Assembly: GCA_014377155.1 (NCBI GenBank)
Contig: JACMQD010000019.1
Span: 1-17,628, forward strand
Source of the DNA: Herminiimonas sp.
Lineage (GTDB): Bacteria; Pseudomonadota; Gammaproteobacteria; Burkholderiales; Burkholderiaceae
DNA: 17,628 bases
Direction: 5' to 3'
Positions within the stretch are counted from its first letter, which is position 1, and each line of letters begins with the position of its first letter. Position numbers and translations under genes: made by a program. Below, piece after piece: positions 7,859 through 14,582 of the stretch. Under the pieces are notes generated by a model. It worked only from the letters and a program-made list of their open reading frames with translations, did not search any database and had not been told where the DNA came from.

Positions 7859-7870
7859 ATTGTCGACAAT
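7859..7870. promoter_or_regulatory. Putative GntR operator, copy 1 (perfect palindrome)
   Basis: ATTGTCGACAAT is a perfect 12-bp palindrome with the GT-N2-AC core typical of GntR-family sites. It is 22 bases centre-to-centre from copy 2, close to two helical turns, so two dimers could bind the same DNA face. It lies upstream of the ABC-operon promoter. Confidence 0.6.
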
Positions 7871-7880
7871 CTTATCAATT

Positions 7881-7892
7881 ATTGTCGACACA
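7881..7892. promoter_or_regulatory. Putative GntR operator, copy 2
   Basis: ATTGTCGACACA keeps the first ten bases of copy 1 and diverges in the last two. It is paired with copy 1 at two-turn spacing. Confidence 0.55.
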
Positions 7893-7947
7893 AAATCCGA
7901 TCCAATATGATGCGTATAGCCGATTTTTGCTTCAACGTCGCGCATGC

Positions 7948-7964
7948 TGCACCATTGCCGCGCA
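7948..7964. promoter_or_regulatory. NtrC-like box in the divergent region
   Basis: TGCACC-ATTGC-CGCGCA matches TGCACC-N5-GGTGCA in 10 of 12 positions, with a perfect left half. It is centred about 155 bases upstream of the M20 gene's predicted start and about 210 upstream of the ABC operon's, so it could serve both sigma-54 promoters. An overlapping longer repeat, CTGCACCAT-N8-ATGGAGCAG (7947-7972, one mismatch), offers another reading. Confidence 0.42.
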
Positions 7965-8068
7965 TGGAGCAGGCCGTGTCGAACCCACGCGGTCGGTTGA
8001 AGATCAGGCGATCCGATTGACCGCACGCCAACGAGCGAGAGGATAAAAATACTGTGGTGACAACAAAA

Positions 8069-8080
8069 ATTGTTGACGAT
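8069..8080. promoter_or_regulatory. Putative GntR operator, copy 3, next to the -24 element
   Basis: ATTGTTGACGAT matches copy 1 in 10 of 12 positions. It ends four bases before the TGG of the sigma-54 promoter at 8085, so a bound repressor would block polymerase access to that promoter. Confidence 0.48.
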
Positions 8081-8084
8081 TTAA

Positions 8085-8100
8085 TGGCACTGGATTTGCT
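8085..8100 (+). promoter_or_regulatory. Sigma-54 (-24/-12) promoter of the M20 hydrolase gene
   Basis: TGGCAC-TGGAT-TTGCT matches the sigma-54 consensus at all conserved positions, with GG (8086-8087) and GC (8098-8099) 10 bases apart. Transcription should start near 8110, giving a leader of about 40 bases before ATG 8151. Confidence 0.78.
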
Positions 8101-8114
8101 TAATAGACTCGGCC

Positions 8115-8137
8115 CCGGTCAACGAACCGGTCTTTTT
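8115..8137 (+). promoter_or_regulatory. Short leader hairpin followed by T-run
   Basis: CCGGT (8115-8119) pairs with ACCGG (8126-8130) across CAACGA and is followed by TCTTTTT. It would sit at the very 5' end of the sigma-54 transcript. It resembles a small terminator, but the 5-bp stem is short; 5'-end mRNA protection is the simpler role. Confidence 0.3.
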
Positions 8138-8150
8138 GGAATCGGACAAC

Positions 8151-9413
8151 ATGCGACTCGACACCTCAATTGCACAGGAAATCATGCGCCGGATCGCGGC
8201 GCTGGCGTGCTATACAGAGCAGGCCGGCATGTTGACTCGGACCTATCTATCGGACGCCCATCAAGGCGCCGCAGTAGAAATTGCCGCGTGGATGAAACAG
8301 GCCGGGATGGTGGTACGGCGCGACGCGGCGGGCAATGTGATCGGCCGTTACGAAGGCCTCGATCCGACGGCGGCGGCGCTGGCCACCGGATCGCATTTCG
8401 ATACGGTGCGCAATGGCGGACATTATGATGGGCCGCTCGGCATTGTCCTGCCGATCAGCTGCATTGCAGCCTGGTCGCAGCAGGGCTGTCGCTTTCCGTT
8501 CGCAATCGAGGTCATGGCGTTCTCCGAAGAAGAAGGCGTGCGATTCAAGGCCACGCTTTTAGGAAGTCGTGCGATTGCAGGTACGTTCGATACTGGCGTA
8601 CTCGACAACGTTGACGACGCAGGTAAGACAATGCGCGGCACCATGCTCGCCGCCGGCTTCGACCCCGCCGATTTGCCGGCTGCTGCCTACCGTGCCGAGC
8701 AGCTTGCCGGTTTTGTCGAAGTCCATATCGAACAAGGACCGGTGCTGCTGGACGAAGGACTGGCCCTGGGGGTGGTGACCGCCATTTCCGGCGCGACGCG
8801 ATTCATGGTTGACATCAAGGGCAGCGCGGGCCATGCCGGAACCGTGCCAATGGCGTTGCGACATGATGCGGCGATGGCGGCGGCAGAGATCGCGCTCTAT
8901 ATTGAAGGCCGCTGCGCCAGTGTGCCAGGGGTAGTCGGCACCGTCGGCCAACTGACCGTTCCGAACGGTGCGGTCAACGTTATTCCGGGCGCGGCGCAGA
9001 TGTCGATCGATATGCGCGCCGGCGACGACGCGTTGCGCACGCAAGCGACCGCGGATGTCATGGCCGAGATCGACCGCATCTGCCTGCGCCGTGGCGTCGA
9101 CGTGACTGTGCGCAAGACCTACGACGCTAGCAGCGTGGCCTGCTCCGGCGCATTGCAACAGCAATGGGCGGAGACCCTCACGCGCTGCGGCCTCGCGGCC
9201 CGCCATTTGGTATCCGGTGCCGGGCACGACACCATGGCGATGGCAACCGTGACCGATGCCGCCATGCTATTCGTGCGTTGCGGTAACGGCGGCATCAGCC
9301 ATCATCCCGACGAATCGATGACGGCGGACGACGCGGCGCTGGCCGCAGCGGCCTTCATGGACTTTGTCGTGCACTTCCGCGCGCCTGCCGCTTTTCGTGC
9401 CGAGGGCAGGTAA
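8151..9413 (+). CDS. Allantoate amidohydrolase / N-carbamoyl amino acid hydrolase-type M20 enzyme
   Basis: This 420-residue di-metal amidohydrolase of the AllC/HyuC (M20) group cleaves a ureido (N-carbamoyl) group to an amine, CO2 and ammonia. Ligands and catalytic residues are in place: H82 in TGSHFDTVRNGG, bridging D93 in GGHYDG, E127 and E128 in SEEEGVRF, H192 in FVEVHIEQGP and H384 in GGISHHPDE. SGAGHDTMAMA (355-365) and H228 in the dimerisation domain also fit. The wording GSHxDTVxNGG and the TRTYLS start resemble allantoate amidohydrolases more than amino-acid carbamoylases, but substrate is not proven. ATG 8151 is preferred over an in-frame TTG at 8136, as it aligns with family N-termini. 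The gene is under its own sigma-54 promoter and ends 23 bases from the convergent gntR gene. Confidence 0.9.
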   Translation: MRLDTSIAQEIMRRIAALACYTEQAGMLTRTYLSDAHQGAAVEIAAWMKQAGMVVRRDAAGNVIGRYEGLDPTAAALATGSHFDTVRNGGHYDGPLGIVLPISCIAAWSQQGCRFPFAIEVMAFSEEEGVRFKATLLGSRAIAGTFDTGVLDNVDDAGKTMRGTMLAAGFDPADLPAAAYRAEQLAGFVEVHIEQGPVLLDEGLALGVVTAISGATRFMVDIKGSAGHAGTVPMALRHDAAMAAAEIALYIEGRCASVPGVVGTVGQLTVPNGAVNVIPGAAQMSIDMRAGDDALRTQATADVMAEIDRICLRRGVDVTVRKTYDASSVACSGALQQQWAETLTRCGLAARHLVSGAGHDTMAMATVTDAAMLFVRCGNGGISHHPDESMTADDAALAAAAFMDFVVHFRAPAAFRAEGR

Positions 9414-9436
9414 TGGGCTGGCCACAGCCGTTGCCG

Positions 9437-10198
9437 CTACGCGAGTTCCTGGTCGAGAATGGCGCGCAGATCGAGCGCGCCCTTCACATTGTCTTCGAGC
9501 CGCAATGCCTGCTCGACGTGGCGCAGATGATCAACCATGCGGGAGCCGGCCCTGCTCGCATCGCGCGCTTCGATGGCATCGATGATCTCGCTGTGATGGT
9601 GCTGCGGACACGAAGGCATGTTCGGGCTGTCATAGAGCGTAATGACCAGACAGGTCTGCGCGGTCAGTTCGCGCATCATCCGAACCAGCATCGCGTTGCC
9701 GGCCAGCTCGGCCAGCAGCACGTGGAATTCGCCGGCAAGTCGGATGATGGCCACGCGGTCGTTGCGGTCGCGCGCCTTGGCCTCCTTTTGGATATGCTGG
9801 CGCAGCTTGCGAATCTGGGCCGGCGATGCAGCCTGGCACAACAGTGTCGACACACCGGGTTCGAGCAGGCGACGAATGAAGAATACCTCGCGCGCCTCGT
9901 CGACGCTGGGGCTGGCGATGAAGGCGCCGCGGTTCGGGATCAGTGTTACCAGCTTCTCATGCGCGAGCCGCGTCAGCACCAGCCGGATTTTGGTGCGGCT
10001 CAGACCGGAAATTTCAACCAAGCGTTCTTCGACCAGTTGCGTCCCCGGCGGCAAGCGATGTTCGAAGATGGCTTGCTGGATTTTTTGATAAAACTGCTCA
10101 CTGCCGAGCACGATCGGCGGCGTTGGGGCGACGACAAGTTTGGACTTTCGGACCGTGGTCTCGACGGGCTTGCGAATGCGTTTCTCGGTGGTAGTCAA
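9437..10198 (-). CDS. GntR-family transcriptional regulator, FadR/FCD subgroup
   Basis: This 253-residue regulator has an N-terminal winged helix-turn-helix (about 32-95, with LPPGTQLVEERLVEISGLSR and LIPNRGAF) and a C-terminal all-helical FCD ligand domain (about 103-233), including EFHVLLAELAGN with H159 and later H202 and H224 as likely metal ligands. The start is set at TTG 10198 (protein LTTTEKR, TTG read as Met), with GAGG five bases upstream. The open frame continues 84 codons further, but that part is not protein-like and runs through the divergent promoter. FCD proteins usually repress catabolic genes and release DNA on binding a small carboxylate or related metabolite. Its probable targets are the palindromes at 7859, 7881, 8069 and 10400. 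The ligand may be a pathway intermediate. Confidence 0.88.
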   Translation of the reverse strand: MTTTEKRIRKPVETTVRKSKLVVAPTPPIVLGSEQFYQKIQQAIFEHRLPPGTQLVEERLVEISGLSRTKIRLVLTRLAHEKLVTLIPNRGAFIASPSVDEAREVFFIRRLLEPGVSTLLCQAASPAQIRKLRQHIQKEAKARDRNDRVAIIRLAGEFHVLLAELAGNAMLVRMMRELTAQTCLVITLYDSPNMPSCPQHHHSEIIDAIEARDASRAGSRMVDHLRHVEQALRLEDNVKGALDLRAILDQELA

Positions 10199-10247
10199 AC
10201 AGGCCTCGCTGTAGGAATCGGATCGAATCGAAATCTGGGTGGCGCAT

Positions 10248-10253
10248 TTTATA
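10248..10253 (-). promoter_or_regulatory. Possible -10 element of gntR
   Basis: TATAAA on the minus strand, about 50 bases before the TTG start, lies within the repeat ATTTT-ATAC-AAAAT (10246-10259). No good -35 was seen at the expected spacing, so the promoter is tentative. The repeat might serve in autoregulation. Confidence 0.3.
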
Positions 10254-10399
10254 CAAAATTGCCATGGATTGTACGCAGGTTTCGTGCCGGGTTCCTCCAC
10301 GCTGGGCCCGCCACCACAGCGCCGCTGCAGCGGTCGCTGCCGAAATGCAACGCATGCCGCAGCGCGTCGCTTAGGAATACGCCTGGCAATAGGATGTCG

Positions 10400-10411
10400 A
10401 TTGTCAACAAT
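10400..10411. promoter_or_regulatory. Putative GntR operator, copy 4
   Basis: ATTGTCAACAAT matches the perfect copy at 7859 in 11 of 12 positions. It lies 69 bases before the ATG of the 10480 gene, in the region shared with gntR, where it could control the large plus-strand operon and possibly gntR itself. Confidence 0.58.
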
Positions 10412-10479
10412 TTCTCCCGCCGGACGGCGCCAGTGAAAAGGCATCGTCATTCATCTCAACTTCAACAATCACATCTTCC

Positions 10480-11208
10480 ATGACAAACCGCCTCCGTTTG
10501 GGAATGCTGACGCCTTCCTCCAATACCACCCTCGAACCGATCACCTCGGCTTTGCTCGCCCAAGTCCCGGAAGTCAGCGCGCATTTCGGTCGCTTCCGTG
10601 TAACCGAAATTGCCCTGTCAGATGCGGCGCTCGCCCAGTTCGACGCCACCGAACTACTGATGGCCGCCGAACTGCTTGGCCATGCCAAACCGGCCGTCAT
10701 CGCCTGGAACGGGACATCGTCGGGTTGGACTGGATTCGATGCCGACGAGAGGCTGTGCGCCAGCATCACCGCGCGTACCGGCATTGCGTCCTGCACCTCG
10801 GTGCTGGCCCTTAATGAAATCTTCGCGCGTACGGGCGTGACCCGCTTTGGATTGGTCACGCCCTATCGTGACGATGTGCAGGACAAGATTATCGCGAACT
10901 ATCAGCGCGCCGGAATCGAATGTGTGGCCGAGCGACATCTGCAGCTTCAGGATAACTTTTCTTTCGCCGACGTGACTGACGACCAGATCCGGACGATGGT
11001 GCGCGAAGTCGCCTTGCAACGTCCGCAAGCGATTGCAATTTTTTGTACCAACTTGCGCGGCGCACCGCTGGTGGCTGAACTGGAAGCGGAAACCGGTATT
11101 CCGATCTACGACACCATCGCCACGGTGGTGTGGAAGTCGCTGAAAATGGCGGGCGCCAATCCGTCGCGCCTGCATGGCTGGGGATCACTTTTTGGAGCAT
11201 TGTCATGA
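10480..11208 (+). CDS. Maleate isomerase / arylmalonate decarboxylase-like protein (Asp/Glu racemase superfamily)
   Basis: This 242-residue cytoplasmic enzyme opens LGMLTPSSNTTLEP, the hallmark of the maleate cis-trans isomerase/arylmalonate decarboxylase branch. Two-cysteine members use a Cys in a CTS motif and a second in CTNL. Here the first motif reads AWNGTSSG, placing G78 where the first Cys would be, while the second, FCTNLRGAP, keeps C189. This Gly/Cys pattern (G74/C188) is known from arylmalonate decarboxylase, so decarboxylation or a one-base reaction is more likely than racemisation or isomerisation. That is inference. It is the first gene of the operon running to about 15766 and overlaps the hydantoinase start by 4 bases (ATGA). 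Its presence with a second superfamily member at 740 is unusual. Confidence 0.82.
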   Translation: MTNRLRLGMLTPSSNTTLEPITSALLAQVPEVSAHFGRFRVTEIALSDAALAQFDATELLMAAELLGHAKPAVIAWNGTSSGWTGFDADERLCASITARTGIASCTSVLALNEIFARTGVTRFGLVTPYRDDVQDKIIANYQRAGIECVAERHLQLQDNFSFADVTDDQIRTMVREVALQRPQAIAIFCTNLRGAPLVAELEAETGIPIYDTIATVVWKSLKMAGANPSRLHGWGSLFGALS

Positions 11209-12686
11209 ATGAACACTATGCATTCGATCTGGTTATCCGGAATGGCAAGATCGCCACGGCGACCGAAATTTTTACCGCCGACATCGGGATCACGGATGGC
11301 AAAATCGTGGCACTTGCGCAATCGCTGGGGCGCGGCACCGAGGAAATCGATGCCGCCGGACGCTGGGTGCTGCCGGGCGGTGTCGATGCGCACTGCCATT
11401 TGGCCCAACCGACGAGTGACGGCTCGGTATTTGCCGACGATTTTTTTACCGGCACACGCTCGGCCGCGTGCGGTGGTACCACCACGGTGATTCCCTTCGC
11501 CGCCCAGCAAAAAGGCCGTAGTCTGGAACAGGCCGTCGCCGATTATCATCTTGAGTCCGATGGCCGGGCGTGCGTCGATTTTGCGTTTCATGTGATCATC
11601 GCCGATCCGACGCCGCACGCGATCGAGACCGAATTGCCGAGCCTGGTCGAACGCGGTTACTCGTCGTTTAAGGTGTACATGACCTATGATGACCTGAAGC
11701 TCGACGACCGCCAGATTCTTGACGTTCTGGCGGCAGCCAGGCAGCACGGCGCGATGACCATGATCCATGCGGAAAACACGGACTGCATTGCATGGCTGAC
11801 CGAACGTCTGCTGTCCCACGGTTTGAGCAGCCCGCGCTATCACGGTTTGTCGCGCCCGCCCGTCGTCGAACGCGAAGCGACGCATCGGGCGATCTCACTA
11901 GCCGAATTCCTCGACATACCGATACTGATCGTCCATGTATCAGGCGCCGAGGCGACCGAACAGATCCGTATCGCCCAAAGCCGCGGCCTGCGTATTTACG
12001 GCGAGACTTGCCCGCAATACTTGTTTCTGACCGCCGACGATATGGGCGGAGAAGGGTTTGAAGGCGCTAAATGTATTTGCAGTCCGCCGCCGCGCGACGC
12101 CGCCAGCCAGCAAGCGATCTGGGACGGGCTCGATAACGGTACCTTTCAGGTTCTGTCATCGGACCATGCGCCGTTTCGCTATGACGATGAGCGCGGTAAA
12201 AAGCGCGATGGCGAACATACCGCCTTCAATCATGTTCCAAATGGCATCCCGGGAATCGAAACCCGTCTGCCGCTGCTATTTTCGGAGGGGGTACTGACTG
12301 GGCGGATCGACATCAACAAATTCGTTGCTCTAACGTCTACCGACCCGGCGAAAATTTATGGTCTCTATCCGCGTAAAGGCACGATTTGCGTGGGCGCCGA
12401 TGCCGATATCGTGATCTGGGATACCGAACACAGCCTGACTATTCGCAATGAACAGCTGCACCATAATGTTGACTACACGCCGTATGAGGGACGGGAGTTG
12501 CACGCCTGGCCGGCCTTGACGCTTTGCCGGGGAGTCGTGGTGTATCGCGACGGCGAATTTACCGGCCAGGCCGGATACGGCAAATTCCTGCCGTGCGAAC
12601 GGCCGACACCGGCGAGGCCGAAGCCGCGCATAGGACGCAGCTTGCCGTGGCTTGATTGGATTAAACAGGAGACCAAGCATGGTTAG
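11205..12686 (+). CDS. Dihydropyrimidinase / D-hydantoinase
   Basis: This 493-residue cyclic amidohydrolase opens five- or six-membered cyclic ureides (hydantoins, dihydrouracil, possibly allantoin) to N-carbamoyl products. The binuclear zinc site is complete: H63 and H65 in GGVDAHCHL, carboxylated K156 in SSFKVYMTY, H188 in MIHAEN, H244 in LIVHVSG and D320 in SSDHAPF. The oxyanion tyrosine is Y161, five residues after the lysine as in characterised hydantoinases. The SFKVYMTY wording favours dihydropyrimidinase/hydantoinase over AllB-type allantoinase. ATG 11205 has GGAG eight bases upstream and overlaps the previous stop (ATGA). The product would be the natural substrate for the M20 enzymes at 8151 and 12679. 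Confidence 0.93.
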   Translation: MNEHYAFDLVIRNGKIATATEIFTADIGITDGKIVALAQSLGRGTEEIDAAGRWVLPGGVDAHCHLAQPTSDGSVFADDFFTGTRSAACGGTTTVIPFAAQQKGRSLEQAVADYHLESDGRACVDFAFHVIIADPTPHAIETELPSLVERGYSSFKVYMTYDDLKLDDRQILDVLAAARQHGAMTMIHAENTDCIAWLTERLLSHGLSSPRYHGLSRPPVVEREATHRAISLAEFLDIPILIVHVSGAEATEQIRIAQSRGLRIYGETCPQYLFLTADDMGGEGFEGAKCICSPPPRDAASQQAIWDGLDNGTFQVLSSDHAPFRYDDERGKKRDGEHTAFNHVPNGIPGIETRLPLLFSEGVLTGRIDINKFVALTSTDPAKIYGLYPRKGTICVGADADIVIWDTEHSLTIRNEQLHHNVDYTPYEGRELHAWPALTLCRGVVVYRDGEFTGQAGYGKFLPCERPTPARPKPRIGRSLPWLDWIKQETKHG

Positions 12687-13911
12687 GCAAATGGTGAAGG
12701 ATCAGGTTGCTGCCTGGATCGATTTACATACTGAGGCACAGACGGCGTTTCTGGTTCACCTGGTACAGCGCCCGTCGGACAATCCGCCGGGCGACTGTGC
12801 GCCGCATGCGGAAATGACTGCCACTCTTCTGGAAGAGATGGGTTTTACAGTCGAGCGGCACGTCGTACCCTCGACCGTGGCACGGCAACACGGCATGCAA
12901 AGCGTCATGAATCTGATCGTGCGCGAACGTTTCGGCACAGGCCCTACCGTAGCGCTGAATGCCCATGGTGACGTCGTGCCGCCAGGCGATGGGTGGAGCG
13001 TCGATCCCTATGCGGCGGTCATTGAGGACAACTGGCTCATTGGCCGCGGTGCGGCGGTATCGAAATCGGATTTCGCGACCTATGCGTTTGCGTTAAGAGC
13101 GCTCAAAGCCGTCGCCGCGCCGCTCAATGGCAGTATTGAACTTCACCTGACCTATGACGAGGAAACCGGTGGCCTGGCCGGGCCACAATGGCTACTGCAA
13201 CAAGGACTGACGTATCCCGACTTCGCTATTTGCGCGGCTTTCTCGCACCATGTCACAACCGCGCACAACGGTTGCTTGCATCTTCAGATCACCCTGCACG
13301 GGATGTCGGCGCACGCCGCCCGCCCTGATACCGGCCATGACGCAATCGAGGCCGGAACCCGCTTGCTCAATGCGCTTTACCACTACCGCGACACGCTTGT
13401 CGAACGTCGCTCCTCGGTTACCGGTATCACCTCGCCCACGATGATAGTCGGCACCATCCATGGCGGCATCAATACCAATGTAGTGCCAGATACGCTGACG
13501 CTGCGCATCGACCGTCGCATCATCCCGGAAGAAGACCCGGCTTCGGTCGAGGCCGAATTGCGTGAAGTCGTACAGCAGGCACTTGCAAACATGATTGGGA
13601 TAACCTACAAGGTCGACACCGTGTTGCTTGCGAAGCCGTTCCGACCAGTCGGTGACGCTGGCCGACTCGCGCAGATCGTCTGTGATCAGGCGTCTATCGC
13701 GCTGGGCGAAACAGTGACGCAGATAGGCGTTCCGCTGTACACGGATGCGCGGCTGTATGCCGAAGTCGGTGTGCCGACTGTCATGTATGGCGCCGGACCA
13801 CGCAGCTTACTGGAAGCTAACGGACACCGTGCCGATGAGCGCCTGCCGTTGGCAATGCTGCCGGTAGCGACCAAGGCGATCGCATGGAGCTTGATCGAAT
13901 TGCTTAGCTGA
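12679..13911 (+). CDS. M20-family metallohydrolase (ArgE/DapE-like) with altered metal site
   Basis: This 410-residue protein of the ArgE/DapE/ACY1 group normally removes an acyl group from an amino acid in the cytoplasm. It carries H96 and D98 in NAHGDVVPPGDGW, the E161-E162 pair in TYDEETGG, a dimerisation segment (HGMSAHAARPDTGHDAIEA) and a late histidine in EANGHRADE. Two features deviate. The motif normally read GRGAxDMKGG is GRGAAVSKSD, so the metal-bridging Asp is V127. The usual GEP motif carrying a further Glu is replaced by AAF. It may belong to a divergent subfamily using D131, or bind a single metal. AGGAGA precedes ATG 12679. The start lies 8 bases inside the hydantoinase gene, indicating coupling. 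It probably processes the ring-opened product. Confidence 0.85.
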   Translation: MVRQMVKDQVAAWIDLHTEAQTAFLVHLVQRPSDNPPGDCAPHAEMTATLLEEMGFTVERHVVPSTVARQHGMQSVMNLIVRERFGTGPTVALNAHGDVVPPGDGWSVDPYAAVIEDNWLIGRGAAVSKSDFATYAFALRALKAVAAPLNGSIELHLTYDEETGGLAGPQWLLQQGLTYPDFAICAAFSHHVTTAHNGCLHLQITLHGMSAHAARPDTGHDAIEAGTRLLNALYHYRDTLVERRSSVTGITSPTMIVGTIHGGINTNVVPDTLTLRIDRRIIPEEDPASVEAELREVVQQALANMIGITYKVDTVLLAKPFRPVGDAGRLAQIVCDQASIALGETVTQIGVPLYTDARLYAEVGVPTVMYGAGPRSLLEANGHRADERLPLAMLPVATKAIAWSLIELLS

Positions 13912-14074
13912 TAGCGACGCTGCGCTGCGCGTTTTCCGCTCGCTGACCGCGTCGATGAGCATGGCGCAGACGCTGGTCATGGGCGCTGCCTTCAAGTTCC
14001 GCGCACAAGCCGTGGCGTCGCGGTAGATCGCGGACCTGACAGTCGGCGCCGATCTGTCCGACATCAATTGGTAA
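13895..14074 (+). pseudogene. Coding-like remnant with in-frame TAG, unknown family
   Basis: Between the M20 and allA-like genes one frame reads without stop from 13895 to 14023, hits TAG at 14024-14026 (CGG-TAG-ATC), then continues to TAA at 14072-14074. The peptide includes ALRVFRSLTASMSMAQTLVM, GAAFKFRAQAVASR and, after the TAG, IADLTVGADLSDINW. Nearly all third codon positions are G or C, as in the flanking real genes, and a TGG-to-TAG change would explain the stop. No start codon with a ribosome binding site is seen at its beginning. It looks like the C-terminal end of a lost gene. I do not recognise the family. Confidence 0.42.
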
Positions 14075-14084
14075 GGGATTAACA

Positions 14085-14582
14085 ATGCAAGCATTTCCGC
14101 TTTCCAGCACCGCGTTCGCGCCGTTCGGCGAACTCGTGGCAGATGCCACCGCGCATTCGATCTTCCCGGTCAATGACGGCCGGGCGCTGCGCCATGCGCG
14201 ACTTGCGACGCCAAAGTCCATCTCCGCAGCCTACCTGCGGCAAGAAATTTCTTTATACCGCGTGGCCTGCAGTCCATGGCCGGTCGAGGTCGCCTACTTC
14301 GAACGACATGCGCTGAGCAGCCAATTGTTTTATCCGCTCGGCAGTGCCGCTTACCTGGTAGTGGTGTGCGCCAGTGATGCGCTGGGCGCGCCCGATCCCC
14401 TCACGGCAATTGCTTTTACTGGCGGCACCGGGTGTGGCATCAATTATCATCCGGGCACGTGGCATTATCCGCTGGTGACACTGGGACAGCAGAGTGACTT
14501 CCTGATGCTGATGGCAGAAAGCGGCACCGAAGCCGATTGTGAAATCGCTTGGCTGGCGCAACCTTTGCTGGTGCAGTCATAG
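14085..14582 (+). CDS. allA: Ureidoglycolate lyase-like protein (AllA family)
   Basis: This 165-residue protein is close to the usual 160 of AllA, which splits ureidoglycolate into glyoxylate and urea, the last step of allantoin breakdown in many bacteria. Family motifs are visible: FYPLGSAAYLVVV, GCGINYHPGTWHYPL with its two histidines (an NYHxxxWHxPL pattern), and SDFLMLMAESG. The E. coli protein has IDRGG at the last position, so the pocket may differ in detail. ATG 14085 is preceded by AAGGGA at good spacing. The gene follows the M20 gene after a 170-base remnant and its 3' end overlaps the transporter gene. It is the strongest single hint that the pathway passes through a ureido-acid intermediate. 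The substrate could be a ureidoglycolate analogue. Confidence 0.85.
   Translation: MQAFPLSSTAFAPFGELVADATAHSIFPVNDGRALRHARLATPKSISAAYLRQEISLYRVACSPWPVEVAYFERHALSSQLFYPLGSAAYLVVVCASDALGAPDPLTAIAFTGGTGCGINYHPGTWHYPLVTLGQQSDFLMLMAESGTEADCEIAWLAQPLLVQS

Larger units (their letters stand above)
7639..8150. other. Divergent control region of ABC operon and M20 hydrolase
   Basis: About 510 gene-free bases between two start codons. They hold two back-to-back sigma-54 promoters, three copies of the ATTGTCGACAAT-type palindrome, a separate ACGTGA-ATA-TCACGT palindrome, an NtrC-like box and a leader hairpin, each listed separately. Open frames here have no protein resemblance. Confidence 0.7.

Noticed and set aside
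10385..10400. Possible fourth sigma-54 promoter (TGGCAATAGGATGTCG) before the 10480 gene
   Set aside because: The -12 part reads GTCG rather than TTGC, so the invariant GC is missing at the required spacing.
10199..10450. 84-codon N-terminal extension of the GntR frame up to ATG 10450
   Set aside because: Arg/Pro/Cys-rich non-protein-like sequence crossing the operator and -10; TTG 10198 has a good ribosome binding site and fits family length.
9413..10483. 356-codon plus-strand frame opposite gntR
   Set aside because: Antisense shadow of the GntR gene, whose helix-turn-helix and FCD motifs are clear.
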